In this document: positions 51,401 through 61,745 of the stretch, piece after piece
Layout: each line of letters starts with the position of its first letter
How positions within the stretch are numbered: position 1 is the stretch's first letter
NCBI RefSeq assembly: GCF_964199755.1
Contig: NC_133910.1
Span: forward strand, 8,082,501-8,146,500
Direction: 5' to 3'
DNA length: 64,000 nt
From: Larus michahellis
Taxonomy: Eukaryota; Chordata; Aves; Charadriiformes; Laridae
Program-made: the position numbers and the translations under genes
Notes under the pieces: generated by a model
Database searches by the model: none
Seen by the model: the letters and a program-made list of their open reading frames with translations, nothing else
What the model was told of the DNA's origin: nothing

Positions 51401-51815
51401 CAGTATCTGCTTTCAGAGGAAATTTTCAGGAACAGAGACAGTGAGTACCTCTGGGCTCAGGGCTCAGTCCCAGGAATGCTGATGTCTTCTGCAAAATGAT
51501 CCATGAAGCGGGCAGCAACACACTGGCCTCCGCAGCACTCCAATGGTAAAGCTCCCATTCTCTCTTCCAGGCGGTTTCTTTCACAGTCAACTGATCCAGA
51601 AGAACCTGATCGACTATTTCATCCCTTTCCTTCCTCTTGAATATAAACATGTGAAAGAGTGTGTCCGGCAGGAGCTGCACGTGCAAGGGCATCCCGAGGA
51701 TGAAGACCTCATTGCAGAGATTGCCTTGGCAATGACCGACTACCCCAGCGAAGAAAGACTCTACTCCAGCAAAGGCTGCAAGACTGTAGCCTCCAGAGTG
51801 AGTCTGAGCATCTAG
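48469..51815 (+). CDS. Third torsin-1-like AAA+ ATPase, complete and divergent
   Basis: Torsins are ER-lumen/nuclear-envelope AAA+ ATPases. Five exons join in frame with GT-AG introns: 48469-48655, 49844-50112, 50196-50371, 51313-51440 and 51571-51815. They encode 334 residues (human TOR1A 332) with exon phases identical to TOR1B. Residues 1-20 look like a signal peptide ([20 protein letters not shown]). A hydrophobic stretch and the conserved CSLLECC follow (Cys47, 52, 53). Walker A is GWTGTGKT (105-112), Walker B LFIFSE (170-175), sensor 1 Asn212, and sensor 2 GCK 322-324 with its redox Cys323. N-glycosylation sequons are N60 and N162. The start has A at -3 and AATAAA lies at 51961 and 52066. 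Oddities: GKT where TOR1A/1B have GKN, Ser174 for the Walker B Asp, and Leu306-Ala307 where TOR1A has Glu302-Glu303. It is most like TOR1B in exon 3. No break is visible, so it is probably a functional gene. Confidence 0.88.
49759..49797. repeat. Poly-A / AAAAG tract in torsin intron 1
   Basis: About 19 A followed by GAAAAGAAAAAAAGG, ending some 45 bases before the exon 2 acceptor of the extra torsin. Confidence 0.85.
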
Positions 51816-51960
51816 GCACTACAAGCCCCCCGTCTTCTTGTTACAAGACCACAGCAGAAGAAAGAACCAGTAACTCCCCTCCCTGCAGCTCAGTCTACAC
51901 ACTCTTCCTCGAAGGGACTCAGGCTGTCCCATACCAGAGGCACCTTTTGTCAAGCTCTTG

Positions 51961-52071
51961 AATAAATAAATACATAGGACACTGCAACAATACTGTATAG
52001 AGTACACAGAAGAGGGACATACGTGGCAGATGAGGTTTGCTCTCCTTGCCACAGAAACATTCCCCAATAAA
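51961..52071 (+). terminator. Poly(A) signals of the extra torsin
   Basis: Overlapping AATAAATAAATA begins at 51961, 146 bases after the stop, and a separate AATAAA lies at 52066-52071. Either would end the transcript well before the TOR1B promoter. Confidence 0.5.
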
Positions 52072-52379
52072 GCATTTTAGAGAGGAAAATCTCCCACTAT
52101 TGTGGCCAGAGTGTTTGCACCTTAAGTTCTAGCATTGGCCTAATTAATAAAATCTGTTAATAAATAACACTTTCACTATCAGTCTGTTTTACACTGGCTG
52201 TGCCCCGTGTATCTCACAGAAGTCACACAGCAGATCAGCACCGCTGCTCCTGCTGTACAGGTGTGGAAACCCAAGCACGAAGGGTTTCCACAGGGGTTGC
52301 CGTGTGCCGGTGCCGCTGACGGGCAAATGGAAAAGATGCAAAAAAAAACCCCTCCCAACCTCCACACCGTGTCCCCACG

Positions 52380-53100
52380 CCGTTTCTCCTGCAGGCCTTG
52401 GGCAGCTCCTCCGTGTTTGCTGGGCCCGATGCACCCACTGATGGCTGCACGCTCCCGACCGTGGCCTGTCAGCCCCCGCCGCTGGTGGGGACAGAGGGAG
52501 TGGAGGCTCCTGGCTGCGGCTCGGGATGGGGAGCAGCCGCTGTGCCGGGGCCTCGCAGGGAGACACGGTGTGTGCAGGGGAGGGACGGGGACAGAGGATG
52601 GGGCCCGGGTCACTCAGAGGGGTGACGGCTGGGACGGGGCCCAGCTCACGCTGAGGGGAGCTGAGGCAATGGAGGCGGTGAGGGTGCCCTGCGCCTCCCC
52701 CCCCCACTGCCTGAGGCTGATAATGCCGTCACGCAGCGCCCCTAACGTCATCCCCACACACCGCGCTACGTCACGGCCTGCCGACGTCATCAGCCGGGCA
52801 GGGAAAGGCCGGCCTTGCCCTTCACAAAGATGGCGGCGGCGGCTACGGGCGGGGCGGCGGTTTGCCCCGCGGCGGCGGGCGGAAGCGGGGCCGGGCGCGG
52901 AGCCGCCATGCTGCGGGCGGCCGGGCTGCTCTGGCTGCTGCTGCCGGGGCTGGCGGCGCTGGAGCCGCTCAGCGTCAGCCTGGCTATCGGCGTCGCCTGG
53001 GCCCTCACCGGCTACCTGTCCCACCCCAACTTCTACTGCAGCTACGTGGAGTGCTGCCCCAGCGACGGGCACCGCATCAACGCCACCGGTACGGGGAGGG
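52380..53100 (+). promoter_or_regulatory. TOR1B: TOR1B promoter: CpG-rich, CGTCA cluster, YY1 site
   Basis: GC- and CpG-rich DNA surrounds TOR1B exon 1. Four CGTCA half-CREs lie at 52727, 52746, 52769 and 52785, the last within GACGTCAT. AAGATGGCGGC at 52827-52837 matches the YY1 element found just downstream of many TATA-less starts. Transcription therefore probably begins near 52810-52830. ATF/CREB-family control is inferred from the motifs. Confidence 0.6.
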
Positions 53101-56100
53101 CACGGGGCGCGGCGGGCCGCGCTGGGTCCCCAGCCCTGGCGCGGGGCAGCCCTCGGTGTATCTGGCAGTGGCCGTGCCATGCTGAGACCTATGCCCAGCT
53201 GTGGCCACGCTGAGCTCGCCTGGTGGGTGGCCGGTGACCGGTGCCCATGGCGGGCCATGCCAAGCTTGCCCAGTGCATGGCTGGTGACTGGCACCTCTGG
53301 GTGGCCATGCTGAGCTCGCGTGGTGCGTGGCTGGTGGCTGGCATCTGTGGGTGGCTGGTGACCAGCACCCATGAGTGGCCATGCTGAGCTAACCCCTGAG
53401 TGGCTGGTGACTGGCACCCAGTAGTGGCCATGCCAAGCCTGCCCAGTGCATGGCTGGTGACTGACACCCATTGGTGGCCATGCCAAGCCTGCCCAGTGCA
53501 TGACAGGTGACTGACACCCATTGGTGGCCATGCCAAGCTTGCCTGGTGTGTGGCCAGTGACCGGCACCCATTGGTGGCCATGCGATGCTGAGCTCTCCCT
53601 CTCCCCGCAGCGCTGAGGGCACAGCTGGACACCAAGCTCTTCGGGCAGCACCTGGCCAAGGATGTGGTGCTGAAGGCGGTGATGGGCTTCACCAACAACC
53701 CCAGCCCCAAGAAGCCACTAACGCTCTCACTCCACGGCTGGGCCGGCACCGGCAAGAACTTCCTCAGCCAGATTCTGGCGGAGCACGTCCACCCTGCCGG
53801 CCTGCGCAGCAAGTTCGTCCATCTCTTCCTGGCCACCCTGCACTTCCCCCACCAGGACGAAGTCAAGCTCTACAAGGTGAGGAGGGGAGACAAGGTTACC
53901 CTGAGACCCTAAATCCCCTAGTATGGGGGTGGGTGCTGCACAGGCCCCCCCCAAGATACCTAACAACTGGAGGTGTACAGCTGGGTGTTTCTGAAGTTGG
54001 TGCTCAGGAGAGGTGGAGGAGGAAATGCAATCAGAAAGTGAAAGGCACCAAAATGCCAAGAAATGCAAACTGAGAGTAATTTCTTAGTGCTGTCCTCTCA
54101 CTGATGCCATCTGCTGATTCCTGCGGTGCTGACTGTTAGGAGAGAATCCCATCATTAAAACTGCACGTACTGGTTGGCTGGGAGGGAGGGAGGTACTTTC
54201 TCCATAGCGGTGCCGTGTTTCGCCTTTGTGGCCAAAGCAGTGTTGATAACGCAGTGCTGTTCCGGCTGTTACTGAACAGTGCTTGCACAGCCTTGAAACT
54301 TGCTTTTTTTTCCCCCACTCGTAGCAAGCAGGCCGGGGTGCACAAGGGATTGGGAGGGGGCACAGCTGGGACAGGTGACCCCAGTCAGCCACAGGGATAT
54401 TCCGTACCATATGCTGTCATGCTCAGCAATAAAAACTGGGGTAAAAGAAGGAAAAAGTGGGGGGTGTTGGCCTCCAAGGTGTTCTAACACTGGCTGGGCA
54501 TGTGTCTGCATGTGGCAGGGGACGTAAGTGATTCCTTTTGCTTGTTTTTCCCTCTTGCCATCACCCATCAAAATGCCTGTGAGTTTTCTTGCTTTTATTC
54601 TTCCGCCTCTCTCGCCCCTCCTGCTGGGGGGCTTGGCTGCTGGCCGGGGCAACCCACCATGCACTAGGCAATGAGGAAGTGTAGCTCACATGAGAGATTT
54701 TTCAAGGGACTTAATTCCTTGACATTAGATTTCTGATCTTCATGTTTGAAGGCGCCCAAAACTGATAGGATGTGGTTTCTGTATAAAAAAGGAAACACTG
54801 ATTTTTTATTTTTTTTTAAAACAAACAAAAAAGCAGCTTTCTTTTCTTTAAGATTTCCCATCTCAGCTTGGGTTTTGTGCCTTACCATACACAAAGCAGA
54901 AAGAATGAGGAAGTCTCTCATCTGTGAGCAGGAAAAGAATTCGTATTTAAATTGTGTCACATGTTAAAGGGACGAGTCACAGAGTTTATGGTCCTCTCTT
55001 CAGGAAAAAGTATAACCAGTGAGTGTGTGATGCTGACACTTGAAAGGGTGTCTCTAGAGGCTGTCACATACAAGTATTTTGCAGTGCATCCCAAAGAGAC
55101 CTAGTTTTTTAAGTGTTTTTCAACCTCTTGTTCCAGGAGCAGCTACAGAACTGGATTCGGGGCAACGTCAGTGCCTGTCCCCACTCCATCTTCATTTTTG
55201 ATGAGATGGACAAAATGCATCCAGGTCTCATTGATGCCATCAAGCCGTTCTTAGACTATTACGAGCAGGTTGATAGGGTGTCCTACAGGAAAGCCATCTT
55301 CATCTTCCTCAGGTCTGTAGCACCTATTTTGGTCATTTTGAGATACCGAGATAAATCTGTGTTTATGATGTTCTTATGGGACTTCATTCAAAGAACAGCA
55401 AAAGAACCACTCTGGTAAAGACAGAGGGGAGCACCGTGAGCTCTTGCATGGCCCGTGGCTGTAGTGGAGCAGGTCTGAGGCGGTGCAGCCGACCACTGCA
55501 GTGTGCTGAACTCATGAGCCTGGCCCAGAGCACGGATCGTATGGGAGCTCACATTCTGGGGAAGTTCTCTGCGATGCATGCACCATGTACTGGAGTTAAC
55601 TGTCTTCATAGCAGCTGGTTTAGTGCTGTGTTTTGGATTTGTGTCTAAAACCAGCGTTGATAAGGCACCTATGTTTTGATTGTTGCTGGATGGTGCTTGC
55701 AAAGCCTCAAGGCCTTCTCTTTTCCCTTTGATGCCCCCAGCGAGTAAGTTGGGGTGGGCAAGAGGATGGGAGGGGACGCAGCTGGGACAGCTGACCTGAA
55801 CTGGACAGGGGAATATTCAATACCATGTAATGTCATGCTTGACAATAAAAACTGGTGTAGAGAAAGAAGGGGGGGTACAGCTTCCCACGTGACGGTTCTT
55901 CAGAGACTGCCTGGGCGTTGATCTGACTGTGGGGTTTGAGAGTGATTTCTTTAGCCTTCCTTGGGTTTCTTTTTCCTCCTTGTCTCATTACCTATTAAAC
56001 TGTCTTTATCTTGACACACAAGTCTTCTCACTTCTGTTCTTATTTTCTCCTTTCATCCTGCTGAGGTGGGAGGGAGTAAGCAAGCGGTGTAGGTGCTTGG

Positions 56101-56809
56101 GCTGCTGGTCGAGGTCAGCCCACTACACACTGATGGCTACTTAAAGAACTGGAGACTTTCCCTAAATTTTTGCCTAAGGATTTCTGTTTTGGTGATTTGT
56201 TTGATGTCAAGAAGATTAGCAATATGTCTAACTGTCTAAAAAATAAATTCTAGTTCAGTTGTGTCTGCGTTCACCACTGTTCTTTTTTCTTCCATGAATA
56301 GCAACGCAGGTGGTGACTTAATTAATAAAGCAGCCCTTGACTTCTGGACAAGTGGAAAGCGCAGGGAAGAGATTCAGCTGAAGGACCTGGAGCTCATGCT
56401 GTCTGTTGGAGTCTTCAATAACAAGAACAGTAAGTCACTTTCCCCAGAAAATGGGCAGTTCCTTTTACTTCATAACACGGGGTTCATCTCTTGACCCTGC
56501 CCTGCTTTTCCCTTTCCCCTGTCTCCTGCAGGTGGCCTGTGGCACAGCAGCCTCATCGACAGGAACCTCATTGACTACTTTATCCCCTTCCTGCCCCTGG
56601 AGCACAAGCACGTGAAGATGTGCGTCAGGGCTGAAATGACAGCCCGTGGCTATGCCATCGATGAGAAGATTGTTCAAGCAGTGGCTGATGAGATGACGTT
56701 CTTCCCCAAAGAGCAGAAAATCTACTCTGATAAAGGCTGCAAGACTGTACAGGCCAAGCTGGATATTCATGAAGACTTTGTGTTGAGAGATACAAAAGCC
56801 AAGGGGTGA
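52908..56809 (+). CDS. TOR1B: TOR1B, torsin-1B
   Basis: ER/nuclear-envelope AAA+ ATPase that acts with LAP1 and LULL1. Five exons: 52908-53088, 53611-53876, 55137-55312, 56302-56429 and 56532-56809, giving 342 residues (human 336). The sequence starts [20 protein letters not shown], a signal peptide, followed by a hydrophobic stretch and CSYVECC. Walker A is GWAGTGKN (103-110), Walker B FIFDE (Asp171, Glu172), sensor 1 lies in LSNAGGDL and sensor 2 in SDKGCKT (Cys320). GWAGTGKN and KTVQ-type features match TOR1B rather than TOR1A. The ATG at 52908 has a perfect GCCGCC context. An upstream in-frame ATG at 52830 would add 26 Ala/Gly-rich residues before the signal peptide. Oddities: VDRVSY where human has VDGVSY, and a C-terminus extended past LDIH by about 11 residues. 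Intron 1 holds a minisatellite; introns 2 and 3 each hold a solo LTR. Confidence 0.95.
53195..53590 (+). repeat. 50-base minisatellite in TOR1B intron 1
   Basis: About eight tandem units, with an exact 50-base period in the last four. A typical unit contains TGGTGGCCATGCCAAGCCTG and CCCAGTGCATGGCTGGTGA. The array ends against the exon 2 acceptor pyrimidine tract, so most of this 522-base intron is repeat. Open frames across it are artefacts of the repeat. Confidence 0.9.
54166..54662 (+). mobile_element. Solo LTR of avian ERVL-type retrovirus (TOR1B intron 2)
   Basis: About 500 bases, sense to TOR1B. It has the order of landmarks of the common avian ERVL LTR: GTACTGGTTGGCTGGGA, AGCAGTGTTGATAACGCAG, ACAGCTGGGACAGGTGACCC, GATATTCCGTACCATATGC and CAATAAAAACTGGGG, then a TTTTCTTGCTTTTATTCTTC end region. 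It is an old, diverged fossil with no internal genes attached. The LTR carries the family's own poly(A) signal. Confidence 0.75.
55586..56128 (+). mobile_element. Solo LTR of avian ERVL-type retrovirus (TOR1B intron 3)
   Basis: About 540 bases of the same LTR family, also sense. It opens TGTACTGGAGTTAACTGTCT and contains TTTTGGATTTGTG, GGGACAGCTGACCTGAACTG, the CAATAAAAACTGG signal and TATTAAACTGTCTTTATCTT. TOR1B exon 3 lies between this copy and the one in intron 2. They are therefore separate insertions or a later duplication, not the two ends of one provirus. It is an old fossil. Confidence 0.8.
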
Positions 56810-58606
56810 TTACCCGTCAGGTCACCAAAGCACTTTCAGAGCTTTTGGAAACCTGTGCATTTGCACTGAAGCTTTTTTACTGTTGCAGGGAGTATGGTGA
56901 AAATACCAGAATGACCTGTGTGGGCTTTTTAACTTTTTGGTTTTTTAACTTAACATCCCACTGTTCATCTCTGAACTGTCTGGTACCCAAACGTTGCCCC
57001 CTTTATTTTTCTTTTAACCTATAGAGAACTTCTGATCGTGAGGCATGTATAGCACTGGTTACAGCCTTTATTCTTCCGAGTGCTGGGATTATTAAGGATT
57101 TAACTCCTCTTTCCACAACAACTAAACTAAAGCAAAGGAGAGCAGAGGAATTCTGGGCAGTCGCATTCCCTGCCTTGTATGTGGTCTCATTCATGGGCTA
57201 GCGAAATGAAGGGATGTGTGGGGTGCTCAGGACTCGGAGAGTGTCTGCAAGGGTGAATACCTTGATGTGTCAGTAAGAGGACGGTATGGTGGAAGGCTTC
57301 CTCCTTCACAGCAGGCTGATGTCGTGGCTTCTAGAGAGGAGCATCAACTATTCAGGGACAGAAGGGCGTGATTATGTCTGAGCTGTGGCATTGTATCACA
57401 TCTGCTACAGTAATATGGAAAGTCATGATGAGATCAGGGAAATCTGTTACTATCTAGTAAAGAAGGGTAGGGGGAAGTAACTGCTTGCCCCTCTGCTTCT
57501 TTGATAAAAAAGAAATTGTAAAAGAAACTTCATATTCTTCTAACTAAGGAGGCTAAGTGAATTTGTGTGGTAACTCCAGGGTGTTTGTCTTCTTAAGCAG
57601 AGGGACCCATCTGAGGGATCTGCCTGTTCCAATACACTAGGCCAATCTCCTGTTTTTAATTAGAAAAAAATCTCGGGAGGATTTGACTCTTGCAGCTTGT
57701 CAGGTTCGTCTGCGTGCAGGCTCCTGGGCCTGAAGTCTGCAAGACCTTTAGCGGTCCCTCCCAGCTGCACCCAGTACCCTAGAAGTGGGTGATGCTAGTC
57801 TCACCTTGCTTGGAAGACACTTTCATGGCAGAAGTTGTTTTTAATAGTGTATTTTTATACTGAAGTGTAAGTAACAGCAATACAAAGCTCTTCCTAGAGA
57901 ACCACAGAGAAGGGAATATGGGAAACCGGGGCAATCAACAACAATCCCACACTTCACTAGGTAAGTGTGTTTTATAGTAGCTTATAACATTAAAGAATGT
58001 CTGTGCGGAAGGGTGAGTGATGAGTTAGGAAACTGGGAAAAAATTGATTTAGCCTTCACCCCCTTGGTAAGGCTGGGGTTTAAAACTCTGTTGCAAGCTT
58101 TAACTCTTTCATCATCCATCACTTGTCAAATATTGTAGTGCAAGACAGAAGTGCCTATCACTTGGTTGATTGTAGTGTGTTTTTTTTAAACTGGCATGAG
58201 GGATTGGGCTGTTTTTGTGCTGCAGCATTTACTCCCTCATTTGTACCTAAACTTGCTTTAAGATGTGATGCAAAACGTACAGGTCTCAACAATGTTAATG
58301 CAAATTACAACAGAAAGCTTAGCATTTAAGCTCTAAACTAAAAGTGCCAATTGTCTTTTACAACCCCACATGGAATTTGTCAAATGTTGGCAAACTGTTC
58401 ACGCTGATACAATCTCCAGAGCCAAATGCTAGCGAGCCATTAACCTTGGGACATTGGACTGTTGCTTCTCATGTGTAATGTTTTGCCTCTTAACTGACTT
58501 AACTCATGGGTGTAAATGCTGCATCCTGTTTCAGGTCCTCCAAATACTAGATATTTGTGCACTTTCAAAACACTTTATATTACTACTGTACTGCGGTTGG
58601 AATAAA
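56810..58606 (+). other. TOR1B: TOR1B 3' UTR (probable)
   Basis: A signal AATAAA lies at 58601-58606 after TACTGTACTGCGGTTGG, giving a 3' UTR of about 1.8 kb. No coding sequence is seen in this stretch. Confidence 0.45.
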
Positions 58607-60625
58607 TCTTAAGTCACTTTTCTCTCTTGGTTTAATAATTTTCAGCCATGAGAGAGTACTAGTTTATGTAGTTTTCAATCAGCTGCACTGCAGCTTTCTG
58701 TTAAGCTTCCTTTATTCTTAAAAAATTGTTTATAACAATAGATAAGCAGATTAAATAGACGGTTGAAACTAAAGTATGTTGAGTCATCAAACAGCAATCA
58801 AGAGTTAAATATATCTCAGTGGAAACACCATATCTCAGTGGAAACACACACCTCTGAAAAAGGCTTAAAGCCTCTGCCTGCTCTGCTTCATGCTTAGTAA
58901 CAGGTTATCTCCTACCATAATGCCAGGCACTGCAGGACAACCGTTCCTCCTCTCTCTGCTGCATCCGGAAAGCTGTCATTCAAGGTGGCTTTTCACCTCT
59001 TCTCTAGCTGGCAAAGGCACGATAGGGCTACAGGCTTTCATCGTATCTCCGTGGGCCAGAGCATCTGCAGCCTCTCTAGCACTGAAAAAAAGCCAGTATG
59101 TAAATAACGGCCTAATTCAAGTGAGGTACAGCTGTTGGCAACAGCTCACACCTCACTCAACAGTCAGTTGTTCACGCTGTCGTGACCCATGTGTTGTGCT
59201 GTAACGATGCACAAGGAAACTCATTACGGAGCATATATGGGAAGCGTAAGCTGTCTTGTTCATCAGGACTTTGCACTATGCCTGCGCCGCTCGGCACGCT
59301 CGACAGCTTGGCTCTTTGGCCCAGGATGGCAGGCAGATGAATCTCTAGGGCCAGGCTGCCTCTTTCTAGCAAAAGCGGCACTTAATAACACTGCTGTGTT
59401 TTAACCATAGTCTCTAATTTTATGAGCACAGGGTGAGATCTTGGAATGTTCCCTGCAGAAGGCAGCTGAATAAAAGTAGCCGTTGCTTGTACTGGACTTT
59501 GGTAAGAACAAACAAAATTCAATCTCACCAACTGTTCAGCTGCTCTCACCTGGCCAACGGATTGTTTTTCTAGGGATCAGACCTTTCCCCCCATTTGACA
59601 TTTTCTTTTGTCTGTTACAGTTAAGTGGCCTATTAAAAAGAATAACAATCAAAGTTACCCAGTCACATTTCTTTTACCCAGATGCAGGAGATGCTCCTAG
59701 CCCAGCTCTGCTGTTTTCAAGGACAGAAGAGATTAAACAGAGGCAGTCTCGACCCTTTCAACATCATTTCTACACCCTCTAGAGGCAGCTTTCGTCCAAG
59801 CTAAGCCATCTAGGGCTATGATACGGTTAAATACTTGCTACCAACGTATGTCAAATGCCCGTATCAATGCTGCAATGGCACATAAAGCAGAATTAAGACT
59901 GTAGTTAATGCTGGAAAAGCCACAATACTGCTTGGTAGAACTGTTTCTTTTGATGAGAAGGTACCAGACAGTAGTAAAAGTTTATCATTTTCACATCTGC
60001 TTTTTTCCATTAGTCTGTCATTTGCTATGATCAGGAGGTCAAGGAAACAGATAAATAACCTGAGTTCAAAGCGCTCATTTGCTAACAAATACTAGGACGG
60101 ATAATTTGCATATTATACAACTTCAGAACTGGACAGATGAAGTTGTACTGACCTTTTTCCCCTCGCAGAGAAAACTTCAAGATGCTGCCACTGAAAACAT
60201 GGGTGGCTTCAATCAGAGCCTGCAGGGTGTTCTGTCAGCGGTACCACAGTGGGAGGAAGAGACAAGAAGCAGGGTTTTAACTAGTCTCTAGAAGACAAGT
60301 CCATCCTTATGACACTGTTGAGTACATACACATCTAGAAAGTCTGCCTCTACAAAAACCGTGCGAGTGTAATTAGTACCGATGGTCTAGAAGTGCAGTTT
60401 CCACTCCAAACTTCATTTGTTTCCCTTTCAGCGGGTAGCAGAGAGTCACATCTCCTCCCCATATCTATTCCCTTTGAACTCAAGAAGGGAGATACCTGTA
60501 TTCAAGCACAGCTGAACGCTTCAGCCAGAAACGTAGTATGCTCTTCTGCAACAAGTAGAACATCAAATCACTCCATGCAAAGAACACCAGAAGGTAGCTA
60601 AGAAATACATTTCTGATGAGAAAAG
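58607..60625. other. Intergenic DNA between TOR1B and TOR1A
   Basis: The two torsin genes are tail to tail here. I see nothing gene-like in this 2 kb apart from a short direct repeat, ATATCTCAGTGGAAACACCA, near 58810-58840. Confidence 0.5.
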
Positions 60626-61745
60626 TTTATTTTGAATAGAAACTGGAGTGAAAAAAAAGCTTCTGCAGTGCTCACATTTAGAAACAAGTCTGACACTCTT
60701 CACAGTAACTTCAGTTGACACATTTTTTTTTTTTTTTTCCCCCCTCCGAAAAACGCCTTTGGCTCCATCTTCATCATTACGAGAACAGGAAAAAGGGAAA
60801 ACCCTGCAAGCTGGCCCCTGAATTCTACATGTAGGTGAAGAGGAAAAACCTCTTTTCCATTTCCTTGGTTTAAAATTTAACCTGTACATGTTTTCCATTA
60901 AGTTATACCCTGTCCGTGAGGCTGACTCACCAGTCAGAAAGCACACTTTTCTCCCTCCTGAGATCACTCCTGGGAAAGCACGCTGTGGGCAACATTATAC
61001 ATAAAAAAATAATCCAAAATAGGAACCAGCTGCACTGATGTGGCAGTCAAGGATTTTAACTCACTTCCCTGTAATATTAAGCCCGCCCTCTGAACACTAT
61101 TCACACCAATGAGTTTCATATTCTCGGTTTGACATGCAGGAGGCCAATTTATACCACTGTTTTGAGAAAAGACAATGGTACCGCATGATATTGGATAGAA
61201 GACTCCAGATTTTTATAATTATAGAATCCCCCCCATTATCTTTACTGGAACCAAGCTGTTTAAGGAGAAAAGACACATATTCTATTTTTAATGCGGCTAT
61301 AGGAATATTCCCACGCAAGCCGAATGAAGATTTTCACAGACATAGGAACTTTGATTAAAATTCTGAATACTGTATAGAGATTGTCCACATCAAACCAAAA
61401 CCCAACTAAAATTCGGTCATAATCTCAGTCCTTCTATACATGCCAACAGTCTGCCAAATGGTTCTGGTGATCAAGACACGATCCAAGAGGAATCTTCAGC
61501 GCTGTCAGACACAGACCTCCACAGTCACAACACAGTTCATTCTTACCTTGGCAACACAAGGCCGAAGTACTTGGGAGCCATGACTAAGTGACAGAATAAA
61601 AACACAGAAGCACTGCCGCTTATTTACACACCAGTTAAAAAGTAACGTTCCTTTCTTTAAAAAGGTCTTAAAAATGAAATGTCCCAGGTTCTCCACTTTG
61701 TAATTAAGTTAAATTTGCTTCTTTGCAGGTTGTAGCAATAAAGCA
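60626..61745 (-). other. TOR1A: TOR1A 3' UTR (probable)
   Basis: On the minus strand the first AATAAA well placed after the stop is at 60631-60626, giving a 3' UTR of about 1.1 kb. A run of about 17 T (60724-60740, plus strand) lies inside it. Confidence 0.45.

Noticed and set aside
48469-51815. The extra torsin as a pseudogene
   Set aside because: All five exons are open, all splice sites are GT-AG, the phases match TOR1B and most functional motifs remain. The altered residues alone do not show loss of the gene.
52207-53313. 368-codon frame over the TOR1B promoter and exon 1
   Set aside because: Runs through the CpG island and intron 1 in a different frame from TOR1B.
52614-53651. 345-codon minus-strand frame with repeated motifs
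   Set aside because: The apparent protein repeat is the TOR1B intron 1 minisatellite read antisense.
54166-56128. Two LTRs as the ends of a single provirus
   Set aside because: TOR1B exon 3 and ordinary intron sequence lie between them and no retroviral genes are present.
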